38,535 nucleotides of DNA, taken from contig JARIGS010000026.1 in the NCBI GenBank assembly GCA_029288725.1, positions 1 to 38,535 on the forward strand. Reading direction: 5' to 3'. Below are positions 14,643 to 21,856 of the stretch, piece after piece (positions within the stretch are counted from its first letter, which is position 1; every line of letters starts with the position of its first letter). Made by a program: the position numbers and the translations under genes. The notes under the pieces are model-generated. The model had not been told where the DNA came from. It saw only the letters and a list, made by a program, of their open reading frames with translations, and did no database searches. The stretch comes from Candidatus Nomurabacteria bacterium (GTDB taxonomy: Bacteria; Patescibacteriota; Minisyncoccia; Phycocordibacterales; UBA9973).

Positions 14643-15578
14643 ATGACATCATTCGAAATACCTCCACAGCCAGAAAATCTTTCTCCTGAACAGCAGGAGG
14701 CGAAAGTCCAGCCGTTGGAAGAGGGAAATGTGGAAACTAGTGCGGAATATCCTGAACAGGGAAAAATGACCGCTGAACAAGAACAAGAATTAAAGGAGGC
14801 TATTGATGAGGCGTTACAGAATGGGGAACAGCCTACTTTGTCAAAGCGGGAAGGTACGGCGTTTTACCCTCCGGAAGAAAAGAAATCAGAAAAATCAGGA
14901 AAGTTGGGCAAAATGGCGCGAGCCGCTGCTACTTTTCTTGGATTGACCGCAGGATCGCTTGGGTTACTTGGTAAGGGGGCGCATGCTCAGGAAAAAGGAA
15001 AAGATAAGGATGTGGTGAAGAAGGAGGCGACAGTTAAAGAGGCGGCGCCCCTTCCCGAAAAAAAAATGAGGGAGTGGAATGCGTATGTGAAATACCTTGA
15101 AAAAATAGGACTGAAAGGAGACAAGTCACTTGATAATTATGAGACTTCTGTGAAAACTTTTAATCAATGGCGAGAAAGTGTTAAGGCAGAAACTCATGAA
15201 TACCCATCACTTACCTACGATGATATGGGTGAGGTTCAGGAGGAACTTGTCGATGTAAAAAAGTATGTGAATGACAAAATCAGGGCACATCATGCAGCTT
15301 ATATATATGATGCCAATAAAAAGCCTATATGGGATACTATTAAATTTAGTAAAAAGGACATTATGGCAAAAGATCCCCAAGGGCGTGTGATCGCTGGGTC
15401 AAATACTACTAATACTATTTTCCCGCTTGGTGATCCTGAATATAAACCAAAGCGAGAGATATACATCGATAAAATTACCCATGAAAAAAGGGAAATTGAA
15501 GTGCTCGATGATACTGCTAAGAATCATGTCCATAAGGAAAAGGAAGTCATTCAGGTTCCGCCAGAATACCGAAAATAG
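14643..15578 (+). CDS. Hypothetical protein with disordered acidic N terminus and one hydrophobic segment (311 aa)
   Basis: I do not recognise the family. Residues 1-85 are disordered and rich in Glu, Gln, Pro and Lys. A basic stretch (about 84-93) precedes a single moderately hydrophobic segment (AAATFLGLTAGSLGLLGKGAHA, about 94-115), which ends in AHA like a signal-peptide cleavage site. It could be a late membrane anchor or an unusually long signal region. The remainder (about 130-311) is charged and helical, then beta-rich (GRVIAGSNTTNTIFPLGDP). Start is fixed by the -10 eight nt upstream. It ends 3 nt from the stop codon of the convergent caspase-like gene. Confidence 0.7.
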   Translation: MTSFEIPPQPENLSPEQQEAKVQPLEEGNVETSAEYPEQGKMTAEQEQELKEAIDEALQNGEQPTLSKREGTAFYPPEEKKSEKSGKLGKMARAAATFLGLTAGSLGLLGKGAHAQEKGKDKDVVKKEATVKEAAPLPEKKMREWNAYVKYLEKIGLKGDKSLDNYETSVKTFNQWRESVKAETHEYPSLTYDDMGEVQEELVDVKKYVNDKIRAHHAAYIYDANKKPIWDTIKFSKKDIMAKDPQGRVIAGSNTTNTIFPLGDPEYKPKREIYIDKITHEKREIEVLDDTAKNHVHKEKEVIQVPPEYRK

Positions 15579-15581
15579 CAA

Positions 15582-17342
15582 TTATTGCTTAACTCCCATA
15601 TCGTACCTTCGAAGGACGTCGTCACTATAGGTTACTGCAAAGTGCGGCTTATTGTCCTGATCGAATGTTACATCAACTGACTTCACGTTTGTCGGCTCGT
15701 TGGGAGCATGAACGGTTGCGCCAAAGGTTTCGGAAATTTTCTGTCCAATGCCGTTGTCTGCGCCGGTAGAGCATGATGCCATGATGATTTCTGGATGTTC
15801 AACGAAAAAGTCCTTGAGACGAGCCGTCCCTTTATTATCGAACGTTTTCTTGCTTACTTCTTCAGCAGAGTTAACCTCAAAGCTGTCCTCCATACCGTGA
15901 GCGGCAAAGAAAAGGTAGGAGATTTTATGCTGTTCGCCATACTTATCGTTAAGTTTTGCAAAACGCTTCATGATGTCGTAGCGCGAATCGAATTCGGCAA
16001 TGCGCGTGCCGATCCCATGTTCACCAGTCTGCTTGAATACTGATTCAATAACGTGGGCGCGCATATCAAACGCCTGGTTATGGTCCGTATTGGTAAAAAG
16101 TACCACGCCATACGGTTCGTCCTTGTCGCGATCATCGTATTGCTTGATGAGGGCATCGACAGGGTAGCGACGAAACTCCTTTATGCCAAATTCTGAAAAG
16201 AGACTCTGTACGATACCGGGTCGCTGCTGCTCCAGCGTTTCCATTTTTTCAAGGTTGCGAGAGATATTATTATACGAAGCTGCTCCTGAAGCGGGAGAAA
16301 TATCCCAGGCTTTTTTAATATCAGGCAATGTAAGGCCGTAGTGCCCCAATTCCTCGTTCAGCTTTTTCTGGGCAGGTTCAGCAATGTGTTTTGAAAAGGA
16401 GAGACAGCCGCTATGGAGCTCCTCCCAATCTTTTTCTGAACATATCGTATCAAGCTTGGCTGCTAACAACGCATCAAATTGTTCTTGCTCAGTCAGTGCT
16501 ACGGTTTTAACCAGTTCAGTGAGGCCTGCTATCACTCGAAGTGGCAACAGCATCCCTCGTTCAAGAAATAATGCAATCAATGCCTTGCCCTCCTCGCCCT
16601 GAAATCCTTCCGGGTATATTCGGGCAATGCCATCAAGGACGCGAAACAATCTTGGACTGTCCTCAATATTTTCAATTCCTTCTGCCTTGATTGCGGTACC
16701 TATGCCCTCGAGTATGGAACGGGCAACGTCAATGGGGAATCCCTCTGAGTGCTCGAACGAAGTGCTATCAGGCCGTTTGATATTTTCAAACATCGCCGTA
16801 TTGGATTGTTGGTCAAAAAATTCATCGAAGGTATATACCAGATCGAGACGCAAGCGCTTGTCGGCAAATGCCCTGCGGACATTTTCCTGACTGAACGACT
16901 GCTCTACTTTTTCTTGGGCAATCTTTAGCGAAAGCTCATCAACCGGTTCGCGTTTCATCCATGCCTGATGTTGTATTGCTCTTTTCTCTCGGTAAAACTT
17001 ACTTACTTCGCTCAATGGATCCTTAATGGTTTCCTGTACCGCCGCAGTAGTTTTTTCCCGTAACTCCTGCTGAAGCTGGCGATGTTTCCATTCATTCTGT
17101 GAGTAGAGGTCTTCTTCAATACGCTTTGCCTGGTGAGTGAGGGATGATCCTTCCGTTCCACCGAAGAAATCCTTCATCTTTGTCTTGAATGACGATGCCT
17201 CCTTTAATTTGTCGTCACGATCCTTGCGCTGCTCCTGTATATGAGTCAACATCTCATCTCGTTTTTCTTGTTCAACATCCTTCAGCGTACTGCCATCGGC
17301 TAGGGTAAGATTTGGTCCCTCGATTTCCTTAAGTTGTTCCAT
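15582..17342 (-). CDS. Large helical protein with a C-terminal caspase-like (clan CD) peptidase domain
   Basis: The 586-aa protein has about 410 charged, mostly helical residues and then a domain that looks like a clan CD cysteine peptidase (caspase, CHAT or C11 group). The strand order fits: YGVVLFTNTDHNQAF, a helix, GTRIAEF, ISYLFFAAHG with candidate catalytic His482, and EIIMASCSTGADNG with candidate nucleophile Cys524. The His-Cys spacing of 42 residues matches animal caspases, and both residues sit at strand ends as in the family. There is no signal peptide, so it is probably cytoplasmic. Target and trigger are unknown. The assignment rests on motif and fold pattern, not a database match. 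An extended -10 TGCTATAAT ends 7 nt before the ATG. Confidence 0.75.
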   Translation of the reverse strand: MEQLKEIEGPNLTLADGSTLKDVEQEKRDEMLTHIQEQRKDRDDKLKEASSFKTKMKDFFGGTEGSSLTHQAKRIEEDLYSQNEWKHRQLQQELREKTTAAVQETIKDPLSEVSKFYREKRAIQHQAWMKREPVDELSLKIAQEKVEQSFSQENVRRAFADKRLRLDLVYTFDEFFDQQSNTAMFENIKRPDSTSFEHSEGFPIDVARSILEGIGTAIKAEGIENIEDSPRLFRVLDGIARIYPEGFQGEEGKALIALFLERGMLLPLRVIAGLTELVKTVALTEQEQFDALLAAKLDTICSEKDWEELHSGCLSFSKHIAEPAQKKLNEELGHYGLTLPDIKKAWDISPASGAASYNNISRNLEKMETLEQQRPGIVQSLFSEFGIKEFRRYPVDALIKQYDDRDKDEPYGVVLFTNTDHNQAFDMRAHVIESVFKQTGEHGIGTRIAEFDSRYDIMKRFAKLNDKYGEQHKISYLFFAAHGMEDSFEVNSAEEVSKKTFDNKGTARLKDFFVEHPEIIMASCSTGADNGIGQKISETFGATVHAPNEPTNVKSVDVTFDQDNKPHFAVTYSDDVLRRYDMGVKQ

Positions 17343-17349
17343 ACAGTGA

Positions 17350-17358
17350 ATTATAGCA
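17350..17358 (-). promoter_or_regulatory. Extended -10 promoter of the caspase-like gene
   Basis: On the minus strand TGCTATAAT is a perfect extended -10 and ends 7 nt before the ATG at 17342, predicting a leaderless mRNA. It is divergent from the DUF1697 promoter 17 bp away. Confidence 0.68.
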
Positions 17359-17371
17359 GGCAGGCTTTTGT

Positions 17372-17380
17372 TGGTATACT
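17372..17380 (+). promoter_or_regulatory. Extended -10 promoter of the DUF1697 gene
   Basis: TGGTATACT ends 7 nt before ATG 17388. It makes the track start at 17334 impossible for this transcript. Confidence 0.65.
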
Positions 17381-17387
17381 CCTCTCT

Positions 17388-17867
17388 ATGACCACCTACG
17401 TTGCCCTCCTCCGAGGCATTATGCCGATGAATCCCAATATGAAAGGGGGGAAGCTTAAGGGCGTCTTTGAGTCATTGGGGTTTAAGGATGTCGCGACTGT
17501 CATTGCCAGCGGCAATGTTGTCTTCCGTTCGCCTTCACCGGACACTGCCGCCCTCGAAGCCAACATAGAAAAAGCCCTCCCAGCCCAGCTGGGATTTACC
17601 AGCACGACCATCATTCGCAGTCAGCAGGAACTCGAAGCATTGGCAAAGAAAAACCCCTTCAAGGGCATCAAGGATGAGAGGCCCAACTACCTCGTCGTGA
17701 CCTTTTTCAAGGATCGCAAAAAAGAACTTTGCACCGTCCTCAATACCGATGAACTACGCAACGGCACTACCACCTTCATGAAAGATATCGAAAAGCAGCA
17801 CGGCAAGGAAATCACCACCCGAACCTGGAAGACGGTGGGAAGGGTATTAAAGAAGATGGAGAAGTAG
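17388..17867 (+). CDS. DUF1697 family protein
   Basis: The 159-aa protein begins MTTYVALLRGIMPMN and continues LGFKDVATVIASGNVVFRS, matching the DUF1697 signature (ALLRGIN...LGF.dV.T...SGNvvF). The C-terminal part with FLVVTFFKD-like strands (YLVVTFFKDRK) and TTRTWKTVGRVLKKM also fits. The family is widespread and its biochemical function is not established. The start at 17388 agrees with both family N termini and the promoter; the track adds 18 unrelated residues. Confidence 0.9.
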   Translation: MTTYVALLRGIMPMNPNMKGGKLKGVFESLGFKDVATVIASGNVVFRSPSPDTAALEANIEKALPAQLGFTSTTIIRSQQELEALAKKNPFKGIKDERPNYLVVTFFKDRKKELCTVLNTDELRNGTTTFMKDIEKQHGKEITTRTWKTVGRVLKKMEK

Positions 17868-17881
17868 CTAATTTCTGTTAT

Positions 17882-17910
17882 TTGACAAAACAATAGTTCA
17901 ACGCTAATGT
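17882..17910 (+). promoter_or_regulatory. Possible promoter of the DUF84-like gene
   Basis: A perfect TTGACA (17882-17887), a 17-bp spacer and a weak TAATGT (17905-17910) predict a start about 15 nt before the ATG at 17932. Confidence 0.35.
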
Positions 17911-17931
17911 CATTTCAAACAATCAATCATT

Positions 17932-18450
17932 ATGACAATAGAGATAGTTACGGATTGCACTGGCATCAAGCAAGAGGCAATCAGAAATGTTTTTTCTAAG
18001 AGGTTCAGTACAGATAGTTTGAATGTAGGTTTGGTAAAGAGTAAGGGGTTTGAGACACCGCTCACTCAGGACAGCTTTCCTCTGACAGTACAGAAACGAT
18101 TCCAATGCATCAAGGAGAATATTGAAAACCCTGATGTTTTTATTGCAACCATCCAGAAAGGGTATTACTGCGTAAATGGAGTATGGTTCCTTACCGCATG
18201 TGTCGGAGTCGCATACCCGTTATATAGTATGCTTACCGCAATGACATCGAGTGTACCGCTACCATCTATTTGCGCCAAGAAGAAGTCGCTGCACTTATCG
18301 ATGAACATGAGCGATATTCTGAAGGAGCAATATCCCGAATGGGACAAGGAAAACGGTTCGGTATACACCCTGCTGACCAACGAAGAGGAGGCTCCATGGC
18401 TCGAACAACCGCTTCGCCACTGCCTTAACATCGTTACAAAATTTCAGTAA
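17932..18450 (+). CDS. Diverged DUF84/YjjX-like (non-canonical NTPase-like) protein
   Basis: The 172-aa protein begins IEIVTDCTGIKQEAIRNVFSKRF, like the K.eAv...f start of the DUF84 inosine/xanthosine triphosphatase family. Its centre, VFIATIQKGYYCVNGVWFLTACVGVAYP, parallels the family's ...GiEgGv...dg.wfl.awvaV... segment. However, the conserved acidic residues are replaced (IQKGYY where IEGGI is usual), so it may be inactive or have another role. Related proteins remove damaged purine nucleotides. The similarity is weak and needs a profile search. It is a single-gene unit with its own terminator. Confidence 0.55.
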   Translation: MTIEIVTDCTGIKQEAIRNVFSKRFSTDSLNVGLVKSKGFETPLTQDSFPLTVQKRFQCIKENIENPDVFIATIQKGYYCVNGVWFLTACVGVAYPLYSMLTAMTSSVPLPSICAKKKSLHLSMNMSDILKEQYPEWDKENGSVYTLLTNEEEAPWLEQPLRHCLNIVTKFQ

Positions 18451-18460
18451 CAATTAAGCT

Positions 18461-18492
18461 AAAGGCCCGCATTATATGCGGGCCTTTCTTTA
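18461..18492 (+). terminator. Intrinsic terminator
   Basis: A 10-bp stem AAGGCCCGCA / TGCGGGCCTT with loop TTATA is followed by TCTTTAATT. AATTAA / TTAATT flanks extend the base of the hairpin. Confidence 0.9.
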
Positions 18493-18515
18493 ATTAAAAA
18501 GACCATTTCCCACCA

Positions 18516-18544
18516 TTGATTTTTTACTCAAAAAACGCTATTCT
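18516..18544 (+). promoter_or_regulatory. tRNA-Gln promoter
   Basis: TTGATT (18516-18521), a 17-bp spacer and TATTCT (18539-18544) place transcription start near 18551, about 16 nt before the mature tRNA. Confidence 0.5.
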
Positions 18545-18566
18545 ACGTGAACCTTTACAGGTAATT

Positions 18567-18637
18567 TGCGGGTTCGTCTAATGGTAGGACTACGGTTTCT
18601 GGTACCGTCTATTGGGGTTCGAGTCCCTGACCCGCAG
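18567..18637 (+). tRNA. tRNA-Gln (anticodon CTG)
   Basis: Acceptor TGCGGGT pairs with ACCCGCA, giving the U1-A72 pair typical of bacterial tRNA-Gln. The D arm is short (GTC/GAC). The anticodon stem ACGGT/ACCGT has loop TTCTGGT, giving CTG, which reads CAG. The T loop is TTCGAGT with two wobble pairs at the base of the T stem. The discriminator is G and CCA is not encoded. Confidence 0.92.
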
Positions 18638-18678
18638 CAGTAATTAAAATGACTTAAAATTCAGTTTCTTGTATTTTT

Positions 18679-19365
18679 ATGGAAAACTATTTAAAAACAT
18701 TATGGGGTAAAATTATTGCCTTTGGGGGAGGGGTTCTTGTCATATTTGGAATAATTGACTACGTGGTAAAATGGGGAATATATACCTTCATCTTAGAAAA
18801 AATAATTGAGCCTGTTATCAGCTTAGTATTAAACAATATGACACCCCTTATTCTATTTTTAATAGTGATATGGATTATTTTTTTAACAATTCGCATAAAA
18901 GATTTTCTTTTTAGAAATCCTTCTTCTAGGGCTGATAATGTATCAGATTCAAAATTTAATGAAGATTTTGAAGAAATAAAAAAGACGGTAAAGTTTTTGA
19001 GAGAAAATAGCGTGATTTTAAAAAATAATTTTGATAAAGAAACCGGAGCTATAAAATCTAGAATGTCAGAATTGGAAGATGATACATATGAAGTAAAAAG
19101 AGAGATATTTAAAAATCAAGCAAAAGAATATGAAGAAAAAGGGCAGGAAGGAGGGATTCTTTGTCGAATAAACTTACTAGAAATGGATATAAAAAAGAAT
19201 TGGGATTTTAGAATCCACGATACACTGAATGATATTTTGAAGTATTTACAAAGTCATTCTGTTTTTAGTCAATCAGCATCAAAACTAAAAAATACACTTG
19301 AAAAACTTCCTGTAGAATATGATCTTATTAAACAGAAAATTTTAGATTCTATTAAATTTCACTAA
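18679..19365 (+). CDS. Membrane-anchored coiled-coil protein, AT-rich gene
   Basis: The 228-aa product has two N-terminal membrane helices (about 12-32 and 52-75) followed by a long charged helix with heptad-like spacing (FEEIKKTVKFLRENSVILKNNF..., about 90-165) and a helical C terminus. No family is recognised. Plans of two helices plus coiled coil often serve as structural or sensor subunits, but no function can be inferred. The gene is much richer in A and T, and in AAA/ATA/TTA codons, than its neighbours and begins 41 nt after the tRNA-Gln gene, which suggests acquisition at the tRNA. No Shine-Dalgarno or clear promoter is seen, so it may be read from the tRNA transcript. Confidence 0.7.
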   Translation: MENYLKTLWGKIIAFGGGVLVIFGIIDYVVKWGIYTFILEKIIEPVISLVLNNMTPLILFLIVIWIIFLTIRIKDFLFRNPSSRADNVSDSKFNEDFEEIKKTVKFLRENSVILKNNFDKETGAIKSRMSELEDDTYEVKREIFKNQAKEYEEKGQEGGILCRINLLEMDIKKNWDFRIHDTLNDILKYLQSHSVFSQSASKLKNTLEKLPVEYDLIKQKILDSIKFH

Positions 19366-19436
19366 CTATATTTACCGAAAGAATTTGCTCCCAACCTAAT
19401 AAAAGATCCAGTGTCATTAGATATGATCTCGTCATA

Positions 19437-19469
19437 TTAAAAATGCCACCCCTATTTGGAGATGGCATT
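19437..19469 (-). terminator. Terminator of the minus-strand 174-aa gene
   Basis: On the minus strand the hairpin AATGCCA...TGGCATT, with part-paired interior CC/GG, is followed by TTTTT. It begins a few bases after the stop codon at 19474. Confidence 0.65.
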
Positions 19470-19473
19470 ATTC

Positions 19474-19998
19474 TCAATTTAAAATTAAGAGTAGATTAGA
19501 AAATTCTGTTTCAGGAGTAACAACACCAAAGTTGGTAGCGCGTACACCGTCTTCAGGGTTAAAAGAAAGAGCAGAGGGATACCCGGGGGAGAGCTCTCCG
19601 TTGAAATGTTTACATGCTAGTTCAATAAACCCCCGTTCCTCTTCTTCTAGGAAGATCATTAATCTAAATCCACAAGGGAGAAGATCAAGTTTAATCAGCT
19701 CTCTAAAAATGACCAAGGCTTGGGCTGCGTCAAATTTTTTGAGTGTGCCCATTTCTGAAGACTGCTTGATTATTTCCTGTATGGACATTTTTCCTTCATA
19801 CCCGTACAGTCTTGCGGTCGATTCTTTAACCCCATCAATTTTCCTTGTCTCGCAAAACTTAAAGGTAAGAAGTCCTGAATACCGATCAGAGGATAAGCCA
19901 CGAAGTGTTTCCTGTAGGAGCTTTATCAAATCAACTTTTTCTTGCGAAGCTCCGATTGTAATATCGGGGTGTTCAACCAAGACGATTTTATTTTCCAT
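19474..19998 (-). CDS. Hypothetical protein (174 aa)
   Basis: The protein is soluble and mixed alpha/beta with no recognised domain. Visible elements are a beta start MENKIVLVEHPDITIG, the helix EKVDLIKLLQETLRGL, the strand SGLLTFKFCETRKIDG, and a possible helix-turn-helix-like stretch (KMSIQEIIKQSSEMGTLKKFDAAQALVIFREL) that is not convincing enough to call. The opposite-strand ORF 19532-20053 is a shadow: its sequence is Ser/Pro/Arg-rich with no pattern. A minus-strand terminator right after the stop codon supports this gene. The upstream region is extremely AT-rich. Confidence 0.65.
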   Translation of the reverse strand: MENKIVLVEHPDITIGASQEKVDLIKLLQETLRGLSSDRYSGLLTFKFCETRKIDGVKESTARLYGYEGKMSIQEIIKQSSEMGTLKKFDAAQALVIFRELIKLDLLPCGFRLMIFLEEEERGFIELACKHFNGELSPGYPSALSFNPEDGVRATNFGVVTPETEFSNLLLILN

Positions 19999-20137
19999 GC
20001 TTTTAATTTTTCTTTATTTTACATATAAAATATATTTTATCAATATAAATTGAGTATCAACATTGATTCACACAGTCTATAAGATTGGGATAGGTTACCT
20101 TACAGAATAATAATGTCTTTTTAATGGACAAACAGGG

Positions 20138-20143
20138 TATAAT
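20138..20143 (+). promoter_or_regulatory. -10 element of the membrane/winged-helix gene
   Basis: A consensus TATAAT ends 7 nt before ATG 20151, predicting a leaderless mRNA. No -35 at the proper distance is obvious. Confidence 0.6.
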
Positions 20144-20150
20144 GTAATTA

Positions 20151-20987
20151 ATGTATTATGAAGAAGATAAGGTTACTGTTTTTGTTGTTAAGACAGGACA
20201 TAAGATTACGCTTTATTTTAAAATTTTAGTGCTTTTCTTTAGTGAGGCTATGCTGGCTTATTTCATAATAGTACTTTCTATGGGATTAGCTCCTCTCATA
20301 AGAGTCCCTCGAGTTCTTCTATCGGTTTTAGATCAATATGCACCCTTAATATTGAATTCATGGCCTACTGCTATTCTTGTGATCGGCCTGACTTTACTTA
20401 TTACACAGCGTAGCTCCATAGACGAGTTCATAAGAAAAAGAATGACTAAAGCGGGGCCGGGTGGGGTAGAAGGAGGAATATTAAATCCTCAAGAGTCTCA
20501 AGCAGAGCTTGATGCAGCGAGTAAGGGCGAGACAGCAGGTGCCATAACTCCAGTAGCCACACCGGGGGCTGTAGCTGAAGAAAATGGGATTGGTCACGGT
20601 TCTGGTGCAACAACAGAACCTACTCCCGAAGAAAACCTCGCGGTGTCCGAGCCGAGATCTCAAATTCAAGAGTTGTCCAGAGAGTTGATGTTTGAAAGAA
20701 TCTATAATTTAATATTTGGCACGCAGATTTCAGTTCTTGTGTGGCTTCGAAACAACTTAGCTGGTATATGGTACGCGGCACTTGCTAATGTCTATGAACA
20801 ATGGAGAACGAATGACGAGATTCTCAAAAATTATTCATTGGATAATTATATCGGTTTTCTTATTGCCAACGGCCTCATTGTTCCGGTTGAAGAAGTTGGG
20901 GGACGTAAGTTTAGAATTACAGATTTTGGGCTCGACTTTCTGAGCTTTATTGACAGGAGAGGCTATAGCCAATACAAGCCACATTAA
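20151..20987 (+). CDS. Membrane protein with cytoplasmic winged-helix-like C-terminal domain
   Basis: The 278-aa protein has two membrane helices (about 20-45 and 66-87), a low-complexity Gly/Ala/Pro/Glu linker (about 100-165) and a folded C-terminal domain (about 170-278). The domain contains helices ERIYNLIFGTQISVLVWLRNN and NVYEQWRTNDEILKNYSLDNYIGFLIANGLI, followed by a hairpin GGRKFRITDFGLDFLSFI. The order helix, recognition-like helix, beta wing (GLIVPVEEVGGRKFRITDFG) resembles winged-helix domains of the kind that end in ...LT..G..fL. A membrane-tethered DNA- or protein-binding module is plausible but not shown. Confidence 0.6.
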   Translation: MYYEEDKVTVFVVKTGHKITLYFKILVLFFSEAMLAYFIIVLSMGLAPLIRVPRVLLSVLDQYAPLILNSWPTAILVIGLTLLITQRSSIDEFIRKRMTKAGPGGVEGGILNPQESQAELDAASKGETAGAITPVATPGAVAEENGIGHGSGATTEPTPEENLAVSEPRSQIQELSRELMFERIYNLIFGTQISVLVWLRNNLAGIWYAALANVYEQWRTNDEILKNYSLDNYIGFLIANGLIVPVEEVGGRKFRITDFGLDFLSFIDRRGYSQYKPH

Positions 20988-21002
20988 TTCAGGTCTGAAA
21001 AC

Positions 21003-21011
21003 TGATATAAT
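21003..21011 (+). promoter_or_regulatory. Extended -10 promoter of the nucleotidyltransferase gene
   Basis: TGATATAAT ends 8 nt before ATG 21020, predicting a leaderless mRNA. Confidence 0.65.
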
Positions 21012-21019
21012 AATCCGGT

Positions 21020-21826
21020 ATGGATAGTATTCATCAAATTCAGAAAATAGGCTCATACCTGCATGTGGACGAGCAGGGCTTTATCATTAATCCGACCTCA
21101 ATACATACAATCCAGCCCGAATGGTTACCTATTGTTGAAAAGGTGAAGGAGGCATACATGCAGCATTTCGGAGTTAATTTGCATAGCGTGTATATCAGAG
21201 GATCAGTTGCGAAGGGGCAGGCGATAGAGAATATTTCCGATGTCGATTCGTTTGCCGTTATTACGCTTCCTTATGAAAAGATAGATACTTCATGGTCTGA
21301 TGCCTTTGAAGAGAAACTTATTTCTGAGTATCCGTTTGTCAAAGGAATTGAAATGGGATGCATCCCGCTAGAAGAGATTCAAGATCATAAGGGCGATCAA
21401 ATCATGATCAAGACCCAGAGTGTTTGTATATATGGAGAAAGTCTTGCCAATACGATTCCTCCTATGAAGCCGGGCACGGATACTGCACAGCACGTAAAAT
21501 ACATACAGATTGAAATTATTAAAACTAAGCAATGGCTTGAAGGTGAACACACTGAAGAGGAAATAAAAAGAAAATGTACCTGGATCATGAAGCGCATGCT
21601 TCGTTCAGGATTTGAACTAGTAATGGAGCGTTCCCAGAAATACACTCGAGACTTGTATCTTTGCTATGAAGGGTTTTCAGAATACTATCCTGAGAAGAAA
21701 GAAGCTATGTACCGAGTTTTGGAATTGGCAGTCAACCCCACATCTGACAAGTCTGAAATAGGGATTGTCTTGGAAGGTATTGGGTCATGGATGACTGAGG
21801 AAGTCGAAAGAAGCTGGCGTAATTAG
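21020..21826 (+). CDS. Nucleotidyltransferase-fold protein
   Basis: The 268-aa protein carries the pol-beta-type nucleotidyltransferase signature VYIRGSVAKGQAIENISDVDSF: Gly61-Ser62, then Asp74 and Asp76 of the metal-binding D-x-D, with a strand after it. A third acidic residue may lie in GIEMGCIPLEEI. The C-terminal part (about 150-268) is all helical, as in KNTase/aminoglycoside adenylyltransferase-like proteins. It could transfer a nucleotide to a small molecule, protein or RNA; no substrate motif is visible. It is not a CCA-adding enzyme, which would be longer and carry other motifs. The next gene starts 30 nt downstream and may be co-transcribed. Confidence 0.82.
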   Translation: MDSIHQIQKIGSYLHVDEQGFIINPTSIHTIQPEWLPIVEKVKEAYMQHFGVNLHSVYIRGSVAKGQAIENISDVDSFAVITLPYEKIDTSWSDAFEEKLISEYPFVKGIEMGCIPLEEIQDHKGDQIMIKTQSVCIYGESLANTIPPMKPGTDTAQHVKYIQIEIIKTKQWLEGEHTEEEIKRKCTWIMKRMLRSGFELVMERSQKYTRDLYLCYEGFSEYYPEKKEAMYRVLELAVNPTSDKSEIGIVLEGIGSWMTEEVERSWRN

Positions 21827-21856
21827 TTTTGAAATAGAAACGATAAGTAAATATCC

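Noticed and set aside
19532-20053. Plus-strand ORF of 173 aa opposite the 174-aa minus-strand gene
   Set aside because: Its translation is a Ser/Pro/Arg-rich shadow with no structure, and the minus-strand gene has its own terminator and a protein-like sequence.
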